64,000 nucleotides of DNA from Byssovorax sp. (GTDB taxonomy: Bacteria > Myxococcota_A > Polyangia > Polyangiales > Polyangiaceae). The notes below the pieces were generated by a model, which saw only the letters and a list, made by a program, of their open reading frames with translations, was not told the origin of the DNA and searched no databases. A program made the position numbers and the translations under genes. This document shows, piece by piece, positions 24,818 to 33,721 of the stretch. The stretch is from positions 1 through 64,000 of the forward strand of contig JANYGI010000034.1 of assembly GCA_025362495.1 (NCBI GenBank), read 5' to 3'. Numbering within the stretch: position 1 is the stretch's first letter; the number at the start of each line of letters is the position of its first letter.

Positions 24818-25044
24818 TCAACGAGCATAGTATTCGACCACCAGCGTCTCGCGGAGATCGGCGATGGGGATATCGTCGCGCGTCGGCGCGGCGATCCGGA
24901 GTCGCGCCGCCGCCGCCCCGCGACGGCCGGGCCGTGCTGTCCCGGCGGATAAGGACGGTCTTCCGCCGTGTGCCGGGTGAGCCCGCTCAGCGTCGTGCCC
25001 AATCGCCGCACGATCCTTCGTCGCGGTCCGGTATAACGAGCCAT
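24818..25044 (-). pseudogene. rpsD: Ribosomal protein S4 remnant with central deletion
   Basis: From the ATG at 25044 the first 40 residues are a clear S4 N-terminus: MARYTGPRRRIVRRLG, then RPYPPGQHGPA. A good GGAGG site precedes the ATG. After about 26 unassignable bases a different frame gives the S4 C-terminus RIAAPTRDDIPIADLRET, then LVVEYYAR and a stop at 24818. About 140 central residues, including the S4 RNA-binding fold, are missing and the ends are out of frame. The functional rpsD must be elsewhere. This is a decayed duplicate. It overlaps in space with a fused frame that continues into the adjacent SDR remnant. Confidence 0.8.
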
Positions 25045-25280
25045 CGTGAGCACCTCCCTCCGCCAGTGCTCGTGCAATGCGGTGGGGGCCGCTCGGCGAG
25101 CAGCATCCGATTCATCGCGCTGACCGGCCTCGCTCGCCCGAGCCGCTGCGCCCTCGCCCGCTCGCGCACGAGGGAGGGACTGTGCACCGGGCGCCCGATG
25201 CGGGTCCGGCCCGCGGCGTGCACGCCGCTCGTGTCACCATCAACGCTCCACGCGCGTCCACCTGACGAGAGGGCTCTTTC

Positions 25281-26139
25281 ATGCCTCGCGAGTACCCGAC
25301 TCCACCGTTCGCCGAGCAGTCGCAGCCCGTGCCCGGCCGCACGAAGCAGATGACCCCGCCTCCCGACCACGGGGAGCAGACGTACAGGGGACTGGCCGCC
25401 TCACCGGCAAAGCGACCATCGTCACCGGCGGTGACTCGGGTATCGGCCGGGCGGTGGCCATCGCCTTCGCGCGCGAGGGCGCCGACGTGTTGATAGCCTA
25501 CCTGGACGAGGACGAGGACGCGCGCGACACCGCTCGTCTGGTCGAGAGGCGGGCAGGAGGGCAGTCCTCGTCGGGGGCGATCTCGCTGATCCGGCCCATT
25601 GCCGCGCGATCGTGGAGCGCGCGGTCCAGGCGTTCGGTAGGATTGACGTGCTGGTGAACAACGCCGCGTTCCAGATGAGCCACGCGTCGCTCGACGAGAT
25701 CAGCGACGAGGAGTGGGACCGCACGTTCGCCATCAACATCGGCGCCATGTTCCGGATCACGAAGGCCGCCGTGCACCACATGCGGCCCGGCGGCGCGGTC
25801 ATCAACACCACGTCGGTCAACCTCGATACGCCGCGTCCGACGCTCGTGGCCTACGCCGCGACCAAGGCGGCCCTCCAGAACTTCACGGGCAGCCTGGCGC
25901 AGCTCCTGGCCGACAAGGGCATTCGCTCCAACTGCGTCGCGCCCGGCCCGATCTGGACGCCGCTCATCCCCTCGACGATGCCCCCCGAGCAGGTCAAGAC
26001 CTTCGGGAGCGACGTCCCGATGAAGCGGCCGGGGCAGCCCGCCGAGCTCGCGCCCGTGTACGTGCTCCTGGCCTCCGACGAGGCCAGCTACGTCTCGGGA
26101 GCCACTGTCGCCGTGACCGGCGGCAAGCCCGTGATCTGA
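25281..26139 (+). pseudogene. SDR oxidoreductase (YghA/GSP39-like) with two frameshifts
   Basis: The whole length of a roughly 285-residue SDR is recognisable across three frames: [13 protein letters not shown] and [12 protein letters not shown]; then [20 protein letters not shown] and [19 protein letters not shown]; then [20 protein letters not shown] to SGATVAVTGGKPVI. The first shift is one missing G in the G-run at 25387-25390; the second is one missing G near 25546 (GAGAGG where GAGGAGG is expected). Asn, Ser, Tyr and Lys of the active site remain in the last part (YAATK). Either the gene is dead or both single-base losses are sequencing errors in G-rich runs. Confidence 0.8.
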
Positions 26140-26163
26140 GCGCGTCGCGCGAGGTGGACTGGC

Positions 26164-26781
26164 ATGGACAAGCAACCTTTGAAGCCGAGCACGCCGGAGG
26201 CGCGCGCCGACGCCGCGCCCTGCCCGCTCGAGATGTGGGGTGGCGTAGAATGCACCGTCAACCGGGTCGGCGACGAATACTTCGAGCAGATGCGGCGTAA
26301 CGGTCACTTCGATCGAATGACCGACATCGAGCGATTCGCCGAGCTCGGGATCCGTGCCATTCGCTACCCGGTGCTGTGGGAGCAGATCGCGCCCACCGAG
26401 CTTGGCGAACCCGACTGGTCGTGGCCGGACGAGCGCCTCCGCCGTCTCCGCGCCGCCGGGGTGCGCCCCGTCGTCGGGCTCACCCACCATGGCAGCGGAC
26501 CGCGCTACACGAGCCTCGTCGATCCCGCCTATCCCGCCAGGCTCGCGCGCTACGCGCGCCGCGTCGCGGAGCGTTATCCCTGGTTGACGGACTTCACGCC
26601 CGTCAACGAGCCGCTCACCACGGCTCGCTTCAGCGGTCTTTACAGGCACTGGTATCCCCACGGGTCCGATGCTCCTTGCCTCGCGCGGTCGCTCGTCAAC
26701 CAGTGCCGCGCCGTCGCGCTCGCGATGGCGGCCGTGCGCGAGGTGATCCCGGGCGCGCGCCTGGTGCAAACCGAGGATCTC
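26164..26781 (+). pseudogene. Truncated GH1-like protein, paralogue of the GH1-RmlD fusion
   Basis: About 206 residues closely match the N-terminus of the intact fusion protein at 30346-32538: EMWGGVECTVNRVGDEYFEQ, RAIRYPVLWEQIAPTELG, VVGLTHHGSGPRYTSLVDPA and FTPVNEPLTTARFSGLY, the last carrying the GH1 acid/base motif. The match stops after LVQTEDLG at about 26781. From there the DNA encodes an MFS transporter in another frame, so the GH1 frame reads nonsense onward. The rest of the GH1 domain and the whole RmlD-like domain are missing. It may produce a truncated product but is most likely dead. Confidence 0.75.
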
Positions 26782-26785
26782 GGGC

Positions 26786-27802
26786 GCAAGGAAGAAGCGG
26801 CTACTGCTCGTGGTGTCCTCGGCCGTCATCGCCCTCTCCTGCCTCACCGTGGTGCTCTTTCCGACCTTCGTGCCCATCATCGCTTCGCAGGTGGCGCTCG
26901 GGGTCGTGCAAACGGCCTTCTCGCCCACGGTGGCCGCCATCAGCCTGGGAATGGTGGGGCACGGTCTGCTCGCGCGCCGCATCGAGCGGAACGAGAGCTT
27001 CAATCACGGCGGCAACATGGTCGCGGCTGTGGCGGCGGTGTTCATCGGCTGGTACATCTCGTACGAAGGGATCTTCTACTTCTCCATCCTCCAGTGTGCC
27101 GCCATCATCGTGGCCACGTTGATGATCAAGGAGAAGGACATCGACCACAACCTCGCTCGATCCCTGGAGGTGAACGCGGAGCCGCGCGGGCCGTCCCGCG
27201 AGAACGTGAAGAGGCTGTTCGCCGACAGGCGCGTCCTTCACTTCACCGTCGCCATCGGCCTCTGGAACGTGGCAAACGGGGCGATGCTGCCGACGCTAGG
27301 GCAGAAGCTCGGGATAACCAACGTCGCCCACTCGGCGCTCTATCTCTCCCTCTGCATCATCATCGCTCAGACCGTGATGGTCGTCGTCGCGCCGGCCGCC
27401 GCGGCGAGGGCCGCGCACGGCCGGAAGAAGCTCCTCTTGATCGCCTTCGTGCTCATGCCGGTGCGGGCCCTCGCCTTCGCGTTCGCCCAGAATCGGTATC
27501 TCCTGATCTCTCTCCAGGTCGTGGACGGCATCGGCGCTGGCATCTACGGCGTGGTGCTGATCCTGATGATGTCCGACCTCAGCTACGGCACCGGGTACTT
27601 CAACCTTCTTCAAGGCACCGTCTACGCGGCGGTGGGGCTGGGGGTCGCGGCGAGCAGCGTCATCGCGGGCTACATGATCGACCGCTTCGGGTACACCGCG
27701 AGCTTCCTCACGCTCGCCGCCATCGGCGCCTTCGCGACCGTCTACTGCTGGAAAGCGCTTCCAGAGAGCACTCCAGAGCGCCCGCCGCGATCCACCGAGT
27801 GA
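26786..27802 (+). pseudogene. MFS transporter lacking its N-terminus
   Basis: About 338 residues of a major facilitator transporter with roughly ten membrane segments: RLLLVVSSAVIALSCLTVV, MVAAVAAVFIGWYI, LYLSLCIIIAQTVMVVV, KLLLIAFVLMPVRALAFAFA and SLQVVDGIGAGIYGVVLILM. The reading is clean to the stop at 27802, but the first one or two helices are missing because the sequence is joined at about 26782 to a truncated GH1-like gene in a different frame. A GTG at 26810 could start a shortened protein. The central loop ends RPPRSTE. A functional transporter is unlikely. Confidence 0.7.
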
Positions 27803-28101
27803 GCGGCGAGGCCTCTCGACGTGCGTGCTCCGGCTGTCGCTCGGCGGCCACGCCGCGTCACTCTCAGCCTCACATCACCAGGCCACGAGGCTGGCCGACT
27901 CCGGGCCAGACTCGGACGGGCTCTCGACCGCAGCGGTCGCTCGCGTGGCGACGGACGGGCGTGCGGTTCGCGCGCGCGACGGAGCGAGCTCAGCCTTCGC
28001 TTTTCAGCTCATGGTCGGCTCTGTGGTCGCTGGTACGCTCCTTGTAAACACTCCCGGCGACGTATCGAGCTTGGTGGTCATGGAAACCGAGGAGGGAGCT
28101 G
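27803..28101 (+). other. Intergenic region upstream of the galactose operon
   Basis: No convincing gene is visible in these 299 bases. Only a GAGGAGGG ribosome site directly before the glycosyltransferase ATG is clear. The promoter of the galactose operon is expected here, but I see no reliable -35/-10 pair or operator repeat. Confidence 0.5.
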
Positions 28102-29247
28102 ATGAAGTCGAGGCGGCGGCCGGACGTGGTCTGTTTGTCCCACCTGCGCTGGAGCTTCGTGTTTCAGCGCCCACAGCACCTGCTCTCGCGCTGCGCCAGG
28201 GGGCGACGGGTCTTCTTCGTCGAAGAGCCGGTCTTCGACGGCGGGCGTCCCCGGCTCGAGGCGGCTCCGATCGATCGTCATGGGGTCCGCGTGCTGACTC
28301 CACATCTCCCGGTGGGGCTCGGTGACGCGGAGTGCGCCGCTTCGCAGCGCGCGCTCATCGATGGCATGTTCGAGCGCCACCGCATCACCGAGCACGTGCT
28401 CTGGTATTACACGCCCATGGCCTTGCCGTTCACGCGGCACCTCTTGCCGGCGGCGACCGTCTACGACTGCATGGACGAGCTCTCGGCCTTCGCCGGGGCG
28501 CCGTCCGCGCTCGCGGAGCGCACCGCGGAGCTGCTCCGGCGAGCGGACCTGGTCTTCACGGGCGGTCCGAGCCTCCACGAGGCCAAGCGCACGCTCCACC
28601 CGAGCGTGCACCTCTTCCCCAGCAGCGTCGATGTCGCGCACTTCGCGCGGGCGCGCGGGCACCTCGCCGAGCCCGCGGATCAAGCGGTGATCCCGCGGCC
28701 GCGAGTCGGCTTCTTCGGCGTCCTCGACGAGCGCCTCGATCTCGACCTGATCGGCGCCCTGGCCCGGCTCCGGCCCTCGCTCCAGATCGTGCTCGTCGGG
28801 CCGGTGGTGAAGATCGATCCGGCCACGCTCCCGCGCGAGCCCAACATTCATTACCTGGGCCAGAAGTCGTATGACGAGCTCCCTTCGTACCTGGCCGGCT
28901 GGGACGCGGCGATCTTGCCCTTCGCGCGCAACGCCTCGACGCGGTTCATCAGCCCGACGAAGACACCGGAGTACCTGGCGGGCGGGAAGGCCGTCGTCTC
29001 GACCTCGATCCGCGACGTGGTCCAGCCCTACGGGAGCCTCGGACTGGTGCGCATCGCCGACGATCCGCTGGAGTTCGCCGCGGCGATCGATGCCAGTCTC
29101 GCCGAGCCTCCCGGGGCCGTCGGCGCGCGAGCAGACGCCTTCCTCGCCCGGATGTCGTGGGACGAGACCTGGGCGGGAATGGAGACGCTCGTGGATCTGG
29201 CGATCGAGCGGCGGCGCCCTGGGGTGAGGGAGAGCGATGATGTTTGA
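28102..29247 (+). CDS. Glycosyltransferase (GT-B, family 4/1-like)
   Basis: A 381-residue GT-B glycosyltransferase. It begins VVCLSHLRWSFVFQRPQHLL, has the inter-domain segment VGFFGVLDERLDLDLIGAL, then NIHYLGQKSYDELPSYLAGW and the donor-binding FISPTKTPEYLAGGKAVVST, as in many GTs found beside UDP-galactopyranose mutase. It lacks an obvious signal or membrane segment, so transfer occurs on the cytoplasmic side. The ATG at 28102 has GAGGAGGG a few bases upstream. It overlaps glf by 11 bases. Use of UDP-galactofuranose as donor is inferred from that coupling. Confidence 0.88.
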   Translation: MKSRRRPDVVCLSHLRWSFVFQRPQHLLSRCARGRRVFFVEEPVFDGGRPRLEAAPIDRHGVRVLTPHLPVGLGDAECAASQRALIDGMFERHRITEHVLWYYTPMALPFTRHLLPAATVYDCMDELSAFAGAPSALAERTAELLRRADLVFTGGPSLHEAKRTLHPSVHLFPSSVDVAHFARARGHLAEPADQAVIPRPRVGFFGVLDERLDLDLIGALARLRPSLQIVLVGPVVKIDPATLPREPNIHYLGQKSYDELPSYLAGWDAAILPFARNASTRFISPTKTPEYLAGGKAVVSTSIRDVVQPYGSLGLVRIADDPLEFAAAIDASLAEPPGAVGARADAFLARMSWDETWAGMETLVDLAIERRRPGVRESDDV

Positions 29248-30349
29248 CTACCTCGTGGTGGGCGCCGGCTTCGCGGGCTGCGTGCTCGCCGAGCGGCTCG
29301 CTCGCGGCTCGGGCAAGAAGGTCTTGATCTGCGACGTGCGCCCGCACGTCGGCGGCAACGCCTACGATCACCACGACGACGCGGGGATCCTCGTGCACCG
29401 GTACGGTCCGCACATCTTCCACACCAACTCGAAGGAGGTCTTCGAGTACCTCTCTCGGTTCACGGAGTGGCGCTCTTACCAGCATCGCGTGCGCGCCTGG
29501 GTCGATGGACAGCTCCTCCCCGTCCCGATCAACCTCGACACCATCAATGGCCTCTACGGGCTCCACCTCACTTCGCTGGAGGTCGACGCCTTCTTCGCGG
29601 CGCGAGCCGAGCCGCGAGAGCACCTCAAGACGAGCGAGGACGTCATCGTCAGCAAGGTCGGGCGCGAGCTCTACGAGAAGTTCTTCAAGAACTACACGCG
29701 CAAGCAATGGGGTCTCGATCCCTCCGAGCTCGACGCCTCGGTGACGGCGCGCGTCCCCGTGCGCACCAACCGCGATGATCGCTACTTCACCGACACCTAC
29801 CAGGCGATGCCCCTCCATGGCTTCACGCGGATGTTCGATCGGATGCTCGATCACCCGGGGATCAAGATCCTGCTCAAGACCGATTTTCGCGAGATCCGCG
29901 ATCAGATCCCGCACGCCGAGGTGATCTACACCGGCCCGGTGGACACCTACTTCGAGCACCGCTTCGGCAAGCTGCCCTATCGATCGCTCGAGTTCAAGTT
30001 CGAGACCAAGGACCAGCCCGTCCATCAGGCCGCGCCGGTCATCAATTACCCGAACGAGAACGCCTACACGCGCATCACCGAGTTCAAGTACCTCACCGGC
30101 CAACTGCACGCGAAGACGACCATTGTCTACGAGTTTCCCGGCAGCGATGGTGATCCGTACTATCCCGTGCCGCGGCCGGAGAACGCGGCGCTCTACCGCC
30201 GTTACGAGGAGCTCGCGCGGTCGACGAGCGGGGTTCATTTCGTCGGGAGGCTCGGGACCTATCGTTACTACAACATGGATCAGGTCGTCGCTCAGGCGCT
30301 CGCGCTCTACGCGAAGCTCGCGGGCGCGCCGCAGTGGAAGGCCGCGTGA
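29237..30349 (+). CDS. glf: UDP-galactopyranose mutase
   Basis: A 370-residue flavoenzyme that interconverts UDP-galactopyranose and UDP-galactofuranose. The FAD motif DYLVVGAGFAGCVLAERLA is at the N-terminus with PHVGGNAYDHHDD after it. HRYGPHIFHTNSKEVFEYL, NYTRKQWGLDPSELDASV and the late YRYYNMDQVVAQALALY are all family hallmarks. The length is normal. The ATG sits inside the end of the glycosyltransferase gene, and the stop overlaps the GTG of the GH1-RmlD gene (GTGA), so all three are translationally coupled. Confidence 0.96.
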   Translation: MMFDYLVVGAGFAGCVLAERLARGSGKKVLICDVRPHVGGNAYDHHDDAGILVHRYGPHIFHTNSKEVFEYLSRFTEWRSYQHRVRAWVDGQLLPVPINLDTINGLYGLHLTSLEVDAFFAARAEPREHLKTSEDVIVSKVGRELYEKFFKNYTRKQWGLDPSELDASVTARVPVRTNRDDRYFTDTYQAMPLHGFTRMFDRMLDHPGIKILLKTDFREIRDQIPHAEVIYTGPVDTYFEHRFGKLPYRSLEFKFETKDQPVHQAAPVINYPNENAYTRITEFKYLTGQLHAKTTIVYEFPGSDGDPYYPVPRPENAALYRRYEELARSTSGVHFVGRLGTYRYYNMDQVVAQALALYAKLAGAPQWKAA

Positions 30350-32538
30350 GCGCGCCGCCCCTGGAGATCTGGGGCGGAGTCGAGTGCACCGTCAACCGCG
30401 TCGGCGACGACTATCACCATCAGCTCGAGCGGAGCGGGCACGCCGCCAGGATTGACGATCTCGATCTCTTCGCAGGGCTCGGGATCCGGGCGCTGCGCTA
30501 TCCGGTGCTCTGGGAGCGGACCGCGCCCGACGGCCTCGAGCGCGCCTGCTTCGCCTGGGCGGATGAGCGGCTGTCGCGGATCCGCGCGCTCGGGATCCGG
30601 CCCATCGTCGGGCTCGTTCATCATGGCAGCGGGCCGCGCGGCACGAGCCTCGTCGATCCAGCCTTTGCCTATGGACTGGCGCGCTTCGCCGGAGCGGTAG
30701 CGGAGCGCTACCCGTGGATCGACGACTGGACGCCGGTGAACGAGCCGCTCACCACGGCGCGCTTCTCCGGCCTCTACGGGCACTGGTATCCTCACGGGCG
30801 CGATGAGCGCACCTTCGTCCGCGCCCTCCTGACGCAGTGCCAGGCGATCTGCCTGGCGATGCGCGCGGTGCGCGCGATCAACCCGAGAGCGCGCCTGATC
30901 CAGACCGAGGATCTGGGCTACACGCGCGCGACGCCTCTGCTCGCCTACCAGGCCGCGCACGAGAACCACCGCCGCTTTCTGAGTCTGGATCTCCTCGCCG
31001 GGCGAGTCGACCGGGATCATCCGCTCCACGGGCACCTGCTGAGGTGGGGCGCCGCGCCCTCCGAGCTGGCGCGGTTCGTCGAGGAGCCTTGCCCGCCCGA
31101 TGTGCTCGGGCTCAATTATTACCTCACCAGCGAGCGCGTGCTCGATGAGCGCGTCGCTCGTTACCCGCTCTGGTCGCACGGTGGCAATGGCCAGCACGCC
31201 TATGCGGACGTGGAGGCCGTGCGCGTGGCGGGCGCGGATCTGGGCGGCTTTCACGCGCGGTTGATCGAGCTCTGGCAGCGCTACCAGCGCCCCGTGGCGA
31301 TCACCGAGGTGCACCTGGGCGGCCCGCGCGAAGAGCAGCTCCGCTGGTTGCTCGAAGCGTTCCACGCCGCGGAGGCGGCCCGCGCAGAGGGGGCTGACGT
31401 CCGCGCCGTGACCGCGTGGGCGCTGCTGGGCTCGTTTGATTGGGACAGCCTCGTCGTGCGCCAGCGCGGGTACTACGAGTCAGGGCTCTTCGACGTCCGC
31501 GGCGCCGAGCCGCGCGCGACGGCGCTGGCGGCGCTCGCCAGGTCGCTTTCGCGTGGGGAGCGCTTCGACTGCCCACCTCTGCGGCTCCCGGGGTGGTGGC
31601 GGAGGGAAGACCGGATCTTCTATCCACCCATCGAGGACGGCGCGCGGCTCACCGTGCCGCGCTCGACCGATGTCGCCCCGGCAGGCGCGCCGATCCTGGT
31701 CACCGGCGCCACAGGCGCGCTCGGCAAGGCGCTCGCGCGGACCGCCGCGACGCGAGCGCTGCCGTATCGCCTGATCGGTCGCGGTGAAATGGATATCGCG
31801 GACCCCGGTTCGGTCGGACGGGCGCTCGATCGTCATTCTCCTTGGGCCGTCATCAACACCGCGGGGTACGGGAGCGTGGATCACGCCGAGGGCGACGCGT
31901 TCCGCTGCGCCCGGGTGAACACCCTCGGTCCAGCGGTGCTCGCGCGCGCCTGCCGGGACCGTGACGTCCGGCTCGTCACGTTCTCTTCCGATCTGGTGTT
32001 CGACGGCGGCAAGACGACTCCGTATCTGGAGGGCGATCCGACCGCTCCGCTCAGCGTGTACGGGGAGAGCCAGGCTCTGGCGGAGCGAGAGGTGCTGGCG
32101 ATCTTGCAGACCGCGCTGGTGGTGCGCACCGCCGCGCTCTTCAGCCCGTGGGATGACGGTCACTTCATCGCCATGGCCCTCCGCTCGCTCGGCGAGGGGC
32201 GCATCCACGAAGCCGCGGAGGACGTGGTCATCTCTCCAACCTACTTGCCCGATCTCGCGCACGCCGTGCTCGATCTCCTCATCGACGGAGAGCGAGGGAT
32301 ATGGCATATCACCAACGAAGGTGCGGTGAGCTGGGCGGGGCTGGCAGAGCGGAGCGCCGAGCTCGCGGGCGTGCCTCTGGCGGGCCTCCTGCGCCGCCCG
32401 GCGCGCACGCTCGGTCAGGTCGCGCGTCGCCCGCGCTACAGCGCGCTGGCGAGCGAGAGAAGCAATCTGCTCCCGCCGCTCGACGACGCGCTCGGCCGGT
32501 ATCTCCGGGAGCGCGCGGCCCGGCGCGGGGGCGAATGA
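30346..32538 (+). CDS. GH1-like glycosidase fused to an RmlD-like reductase
   Basis: A 730-residue two-domain protein. Residues 1-410 resemble family 1 glycosidases, with acid/base motif TPVNEP at about 128 and a nucleophile-type VAITEV at about 318. Residues about 450-725 resemble dTDP-4-dehydrorhamnose reductase: VTGATGALGKALART, INTAGYGSVDHAEGDAFRCA, LVTFSSDLVFDGGKTTPYLE. The active-site YxxxK reads YGESQ, so the Lys is Gln and normal SDR chemistry is doubtful. The GTG start overlaps the glf stop. Proteins of this architecture are known beside glf and galE genes but have no established activity. A truncated paralogue lies at 26164. Confidence 0.88.
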   Translation: MSAPPLEIWGGVECTVNRVGDDYHHQLERSGHAARIDDLDLFAGLGIRALRYPVLWERTAPDGLERACFAWADERLSRIRALGIRPIVGLVHHGSGPRGTSLVDPAFAYGLARFAGAVAERYPWIDDWTPVNEPLTTARFSGLYGHWYPHGRDERTFVRALLTQCQAICLAMRAVRAINPRARLIQTEDLGYTRATPLLAYQAAHENHRRFLSLDLLAGRVDRDHPLHGHLLRWGAAPSELARFVEEPCPPDVLGLNYYLTSERVLDERVARYPLWSHGGNGQHAYADVEAVRVAGADLGGFHARLIELWQRYQRPVAITEVHLGGPREEQLRWLLEAFHAAEAARAEGADVRAVTAWALLGSFDWDSLVVRQRGYYESGLFDVRGAEPRATALAALARSLSRGERFDCPPLRLPGWWRREDRIFYPPIEDGARLTVPRSTDVAPAGAPILVTGATGALGKALARTAATRALPYRLIGRGEMDIADPGSVGRALDRHSPWAVINTAGYGSVDHAEGDAFRCARVNTLGPAVLARACRDRDVRLVTFSSDLVFDGGKTTPYLEGDPTAPLSVYGESQALAEREVLAILQTALVVRTAALFSPWDDGHFIAMALRSLGEGRIHEAAEDVVISPTYLPDLAHAVLDLLIDGERGIWHITNEGAVSWAGLAERSAELAGVPLAGLLRRPARTLGQVARRPRYSALASERSNLLPPLDDALGRYLRERAARRGGE

Positions 32539-32554
32539 GACGCAGGAGAACACA

Positions 32555-33541
32555 TTGCGTATTCTGGTCACCGGGGGCGCGGGATACATCGGGAGCGTGA
32601 TCACGGAAGAGCTGGTGGCGGGCGGCCACCAGGTCATCGTCTTCGACAACCTCGCAAAAGGGCACCGTGATGCGGTCGTCGAGGATGCCGAGCTCGTCCA
32701 GGGTGACGTGCTCGACGGCGAGGCGCTGCGACGGACGTTGCGCGAGCGCGGGATAGAGGCCGTCGTCCACATGGCGGCAGATTCGCTCGTCGGCGATTCG
32801 GTCACGGATCCAGGCCGCTATTACCGGACCAACGTCGTGGGTGGTCTCTCGCTGCTCGCGGCGATGCGCGCCGAGTCGGTGAATCGACTCGTGTTCTCGT
32901 CCACGGCGGCGGTGTACGGCGAGCCGCTCAAGGTGCCTATCGAGGAGGACGATCCCACCTCGCCGACCAACCCCTATGGCGAGACCAAGCTCGCCTTCGA
33001 GCGCGCGCTGATCTGGCACGAGCGCGCCCACGGGCTCCGTCACGTGAGCCTGCGCTACTTCAACGCGGCGGGGGCCTCGGCGCGCTGCGGCGAGCGCCAC
33101 GATCCCGAGACGCACCTCATCCCGCTCGTGCTGCAAGCCGCCCTCGGCGAGGCGCGCGAGGTCGTCGTCTTCGGCGACGATTACCCGACCAGGGACGGCA
33201 CCTGCGTCCGCGACTACATTCACGTGCTCGATCTGGCGCGAGCCCATGTGATCGCCCTCGAGGCGCTCGCGCGCGGCGGCGCTCCGCACCGCGTTTACAA
33301 CGTGGGTTGCGGGGGTGAGGGGTACACCGTCCGCGAGGTGATCGACGCCGCACAACGGATCACCGGCCAGGCGATCCCGGTGCGGCTCGGGCCGCGTCGG
33401 CCCGGTGATCCAGCCGTGCTGGTCGCCGGCTCGGCGCGGATCGAGCGCGAGCTGGGTCTGCGGCCAAGGCACCAGGATCTCGCCGCGATCATCGGCTCGA
33501 GCTTTCGCTGGATGCTCGCGGCGCGTCGGGCCGCGGCGTGA
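32555..33541 (+). CDS. galE: UDP-glucose 4-epimerase
   Basis: A 328-residue extended SDR. RILVTGGAGYIGSVI binds NAD, SSTAAVYGEP supplies the active Ser/Thr, and NPYGETKLAFE is the YxxxK motif. VCVRDYIHVLDLA-type sequence is present as DGTCVRDYIHVLDLARAH and the C-terminus has YNVGCGGEGYTVREVI. It interconverts UDP-glucose and UDP-galactose, feeding glf and closing the Leloir pathway with galT and galK downstream. The start is TTG at 32555 with AGGAG six bases upstream; no nearby ATG fits. It is 16 bp from the GH1-RmlD gene. Confidence 0.95.
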   Translation: MRILVTGGAGYIGSVITEELVAGGHQVIVFDNLAKGHRDAVVEDAELVQGDVLDGEALRRTLRERGIEAVVHMAADSLVGDSVTDPGRYYRTNVVGGLSLLAAMRAESVNRLVFSSTAAVYGEPLKVPIEEDDPTSPTNPYGETKLAFERALIWHERAHGLRHVSLRYFNAAGASARCGERHDPETHLIPLVLQAALGEAREVVVFGDDYPTRDGTCVRDYIHVLDLARAHVIALEALARGGAPHRVYNVGCGGEGYTVREVIDAAQRITGQAIPVRLGPRRPGDPAVLVAGSARIERELGLRPRHQDLAAIIGSSFRWMLAARRAAA

Positions 33542-33721
33542 CGCCGCGGGCTCGGCAGAGAGTTGCTGGAGGATCGCGAGGGTCGGGATCCAGCGGAGTC
33601 TGGAGCAAGGACGAAGGTGCCCGAGAGCGCGCAACAAACTCACGTGGACCCTTGGCGCAGCGGATCACAGGCTGCAAGGTCCTCCCCGCCACGCGTCGAG
33701 GAAAGGGAGTATCTCCACCCG

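Noticed and set aside
24577-25077. Single 166-residue protein combining S4-like and SDR-like sequence
   Set aside because: The frame only joins two remnants by chance: the S4 N-terminus goes out of frame, and the SDR has its own start and ribosome site at 24783.
26164-28047. 627-residue protein starting as GH1
   Set aside because: After about 26781 the frame is Arg-rich nonsense over an MFS gene that reads cleanly in another frame.
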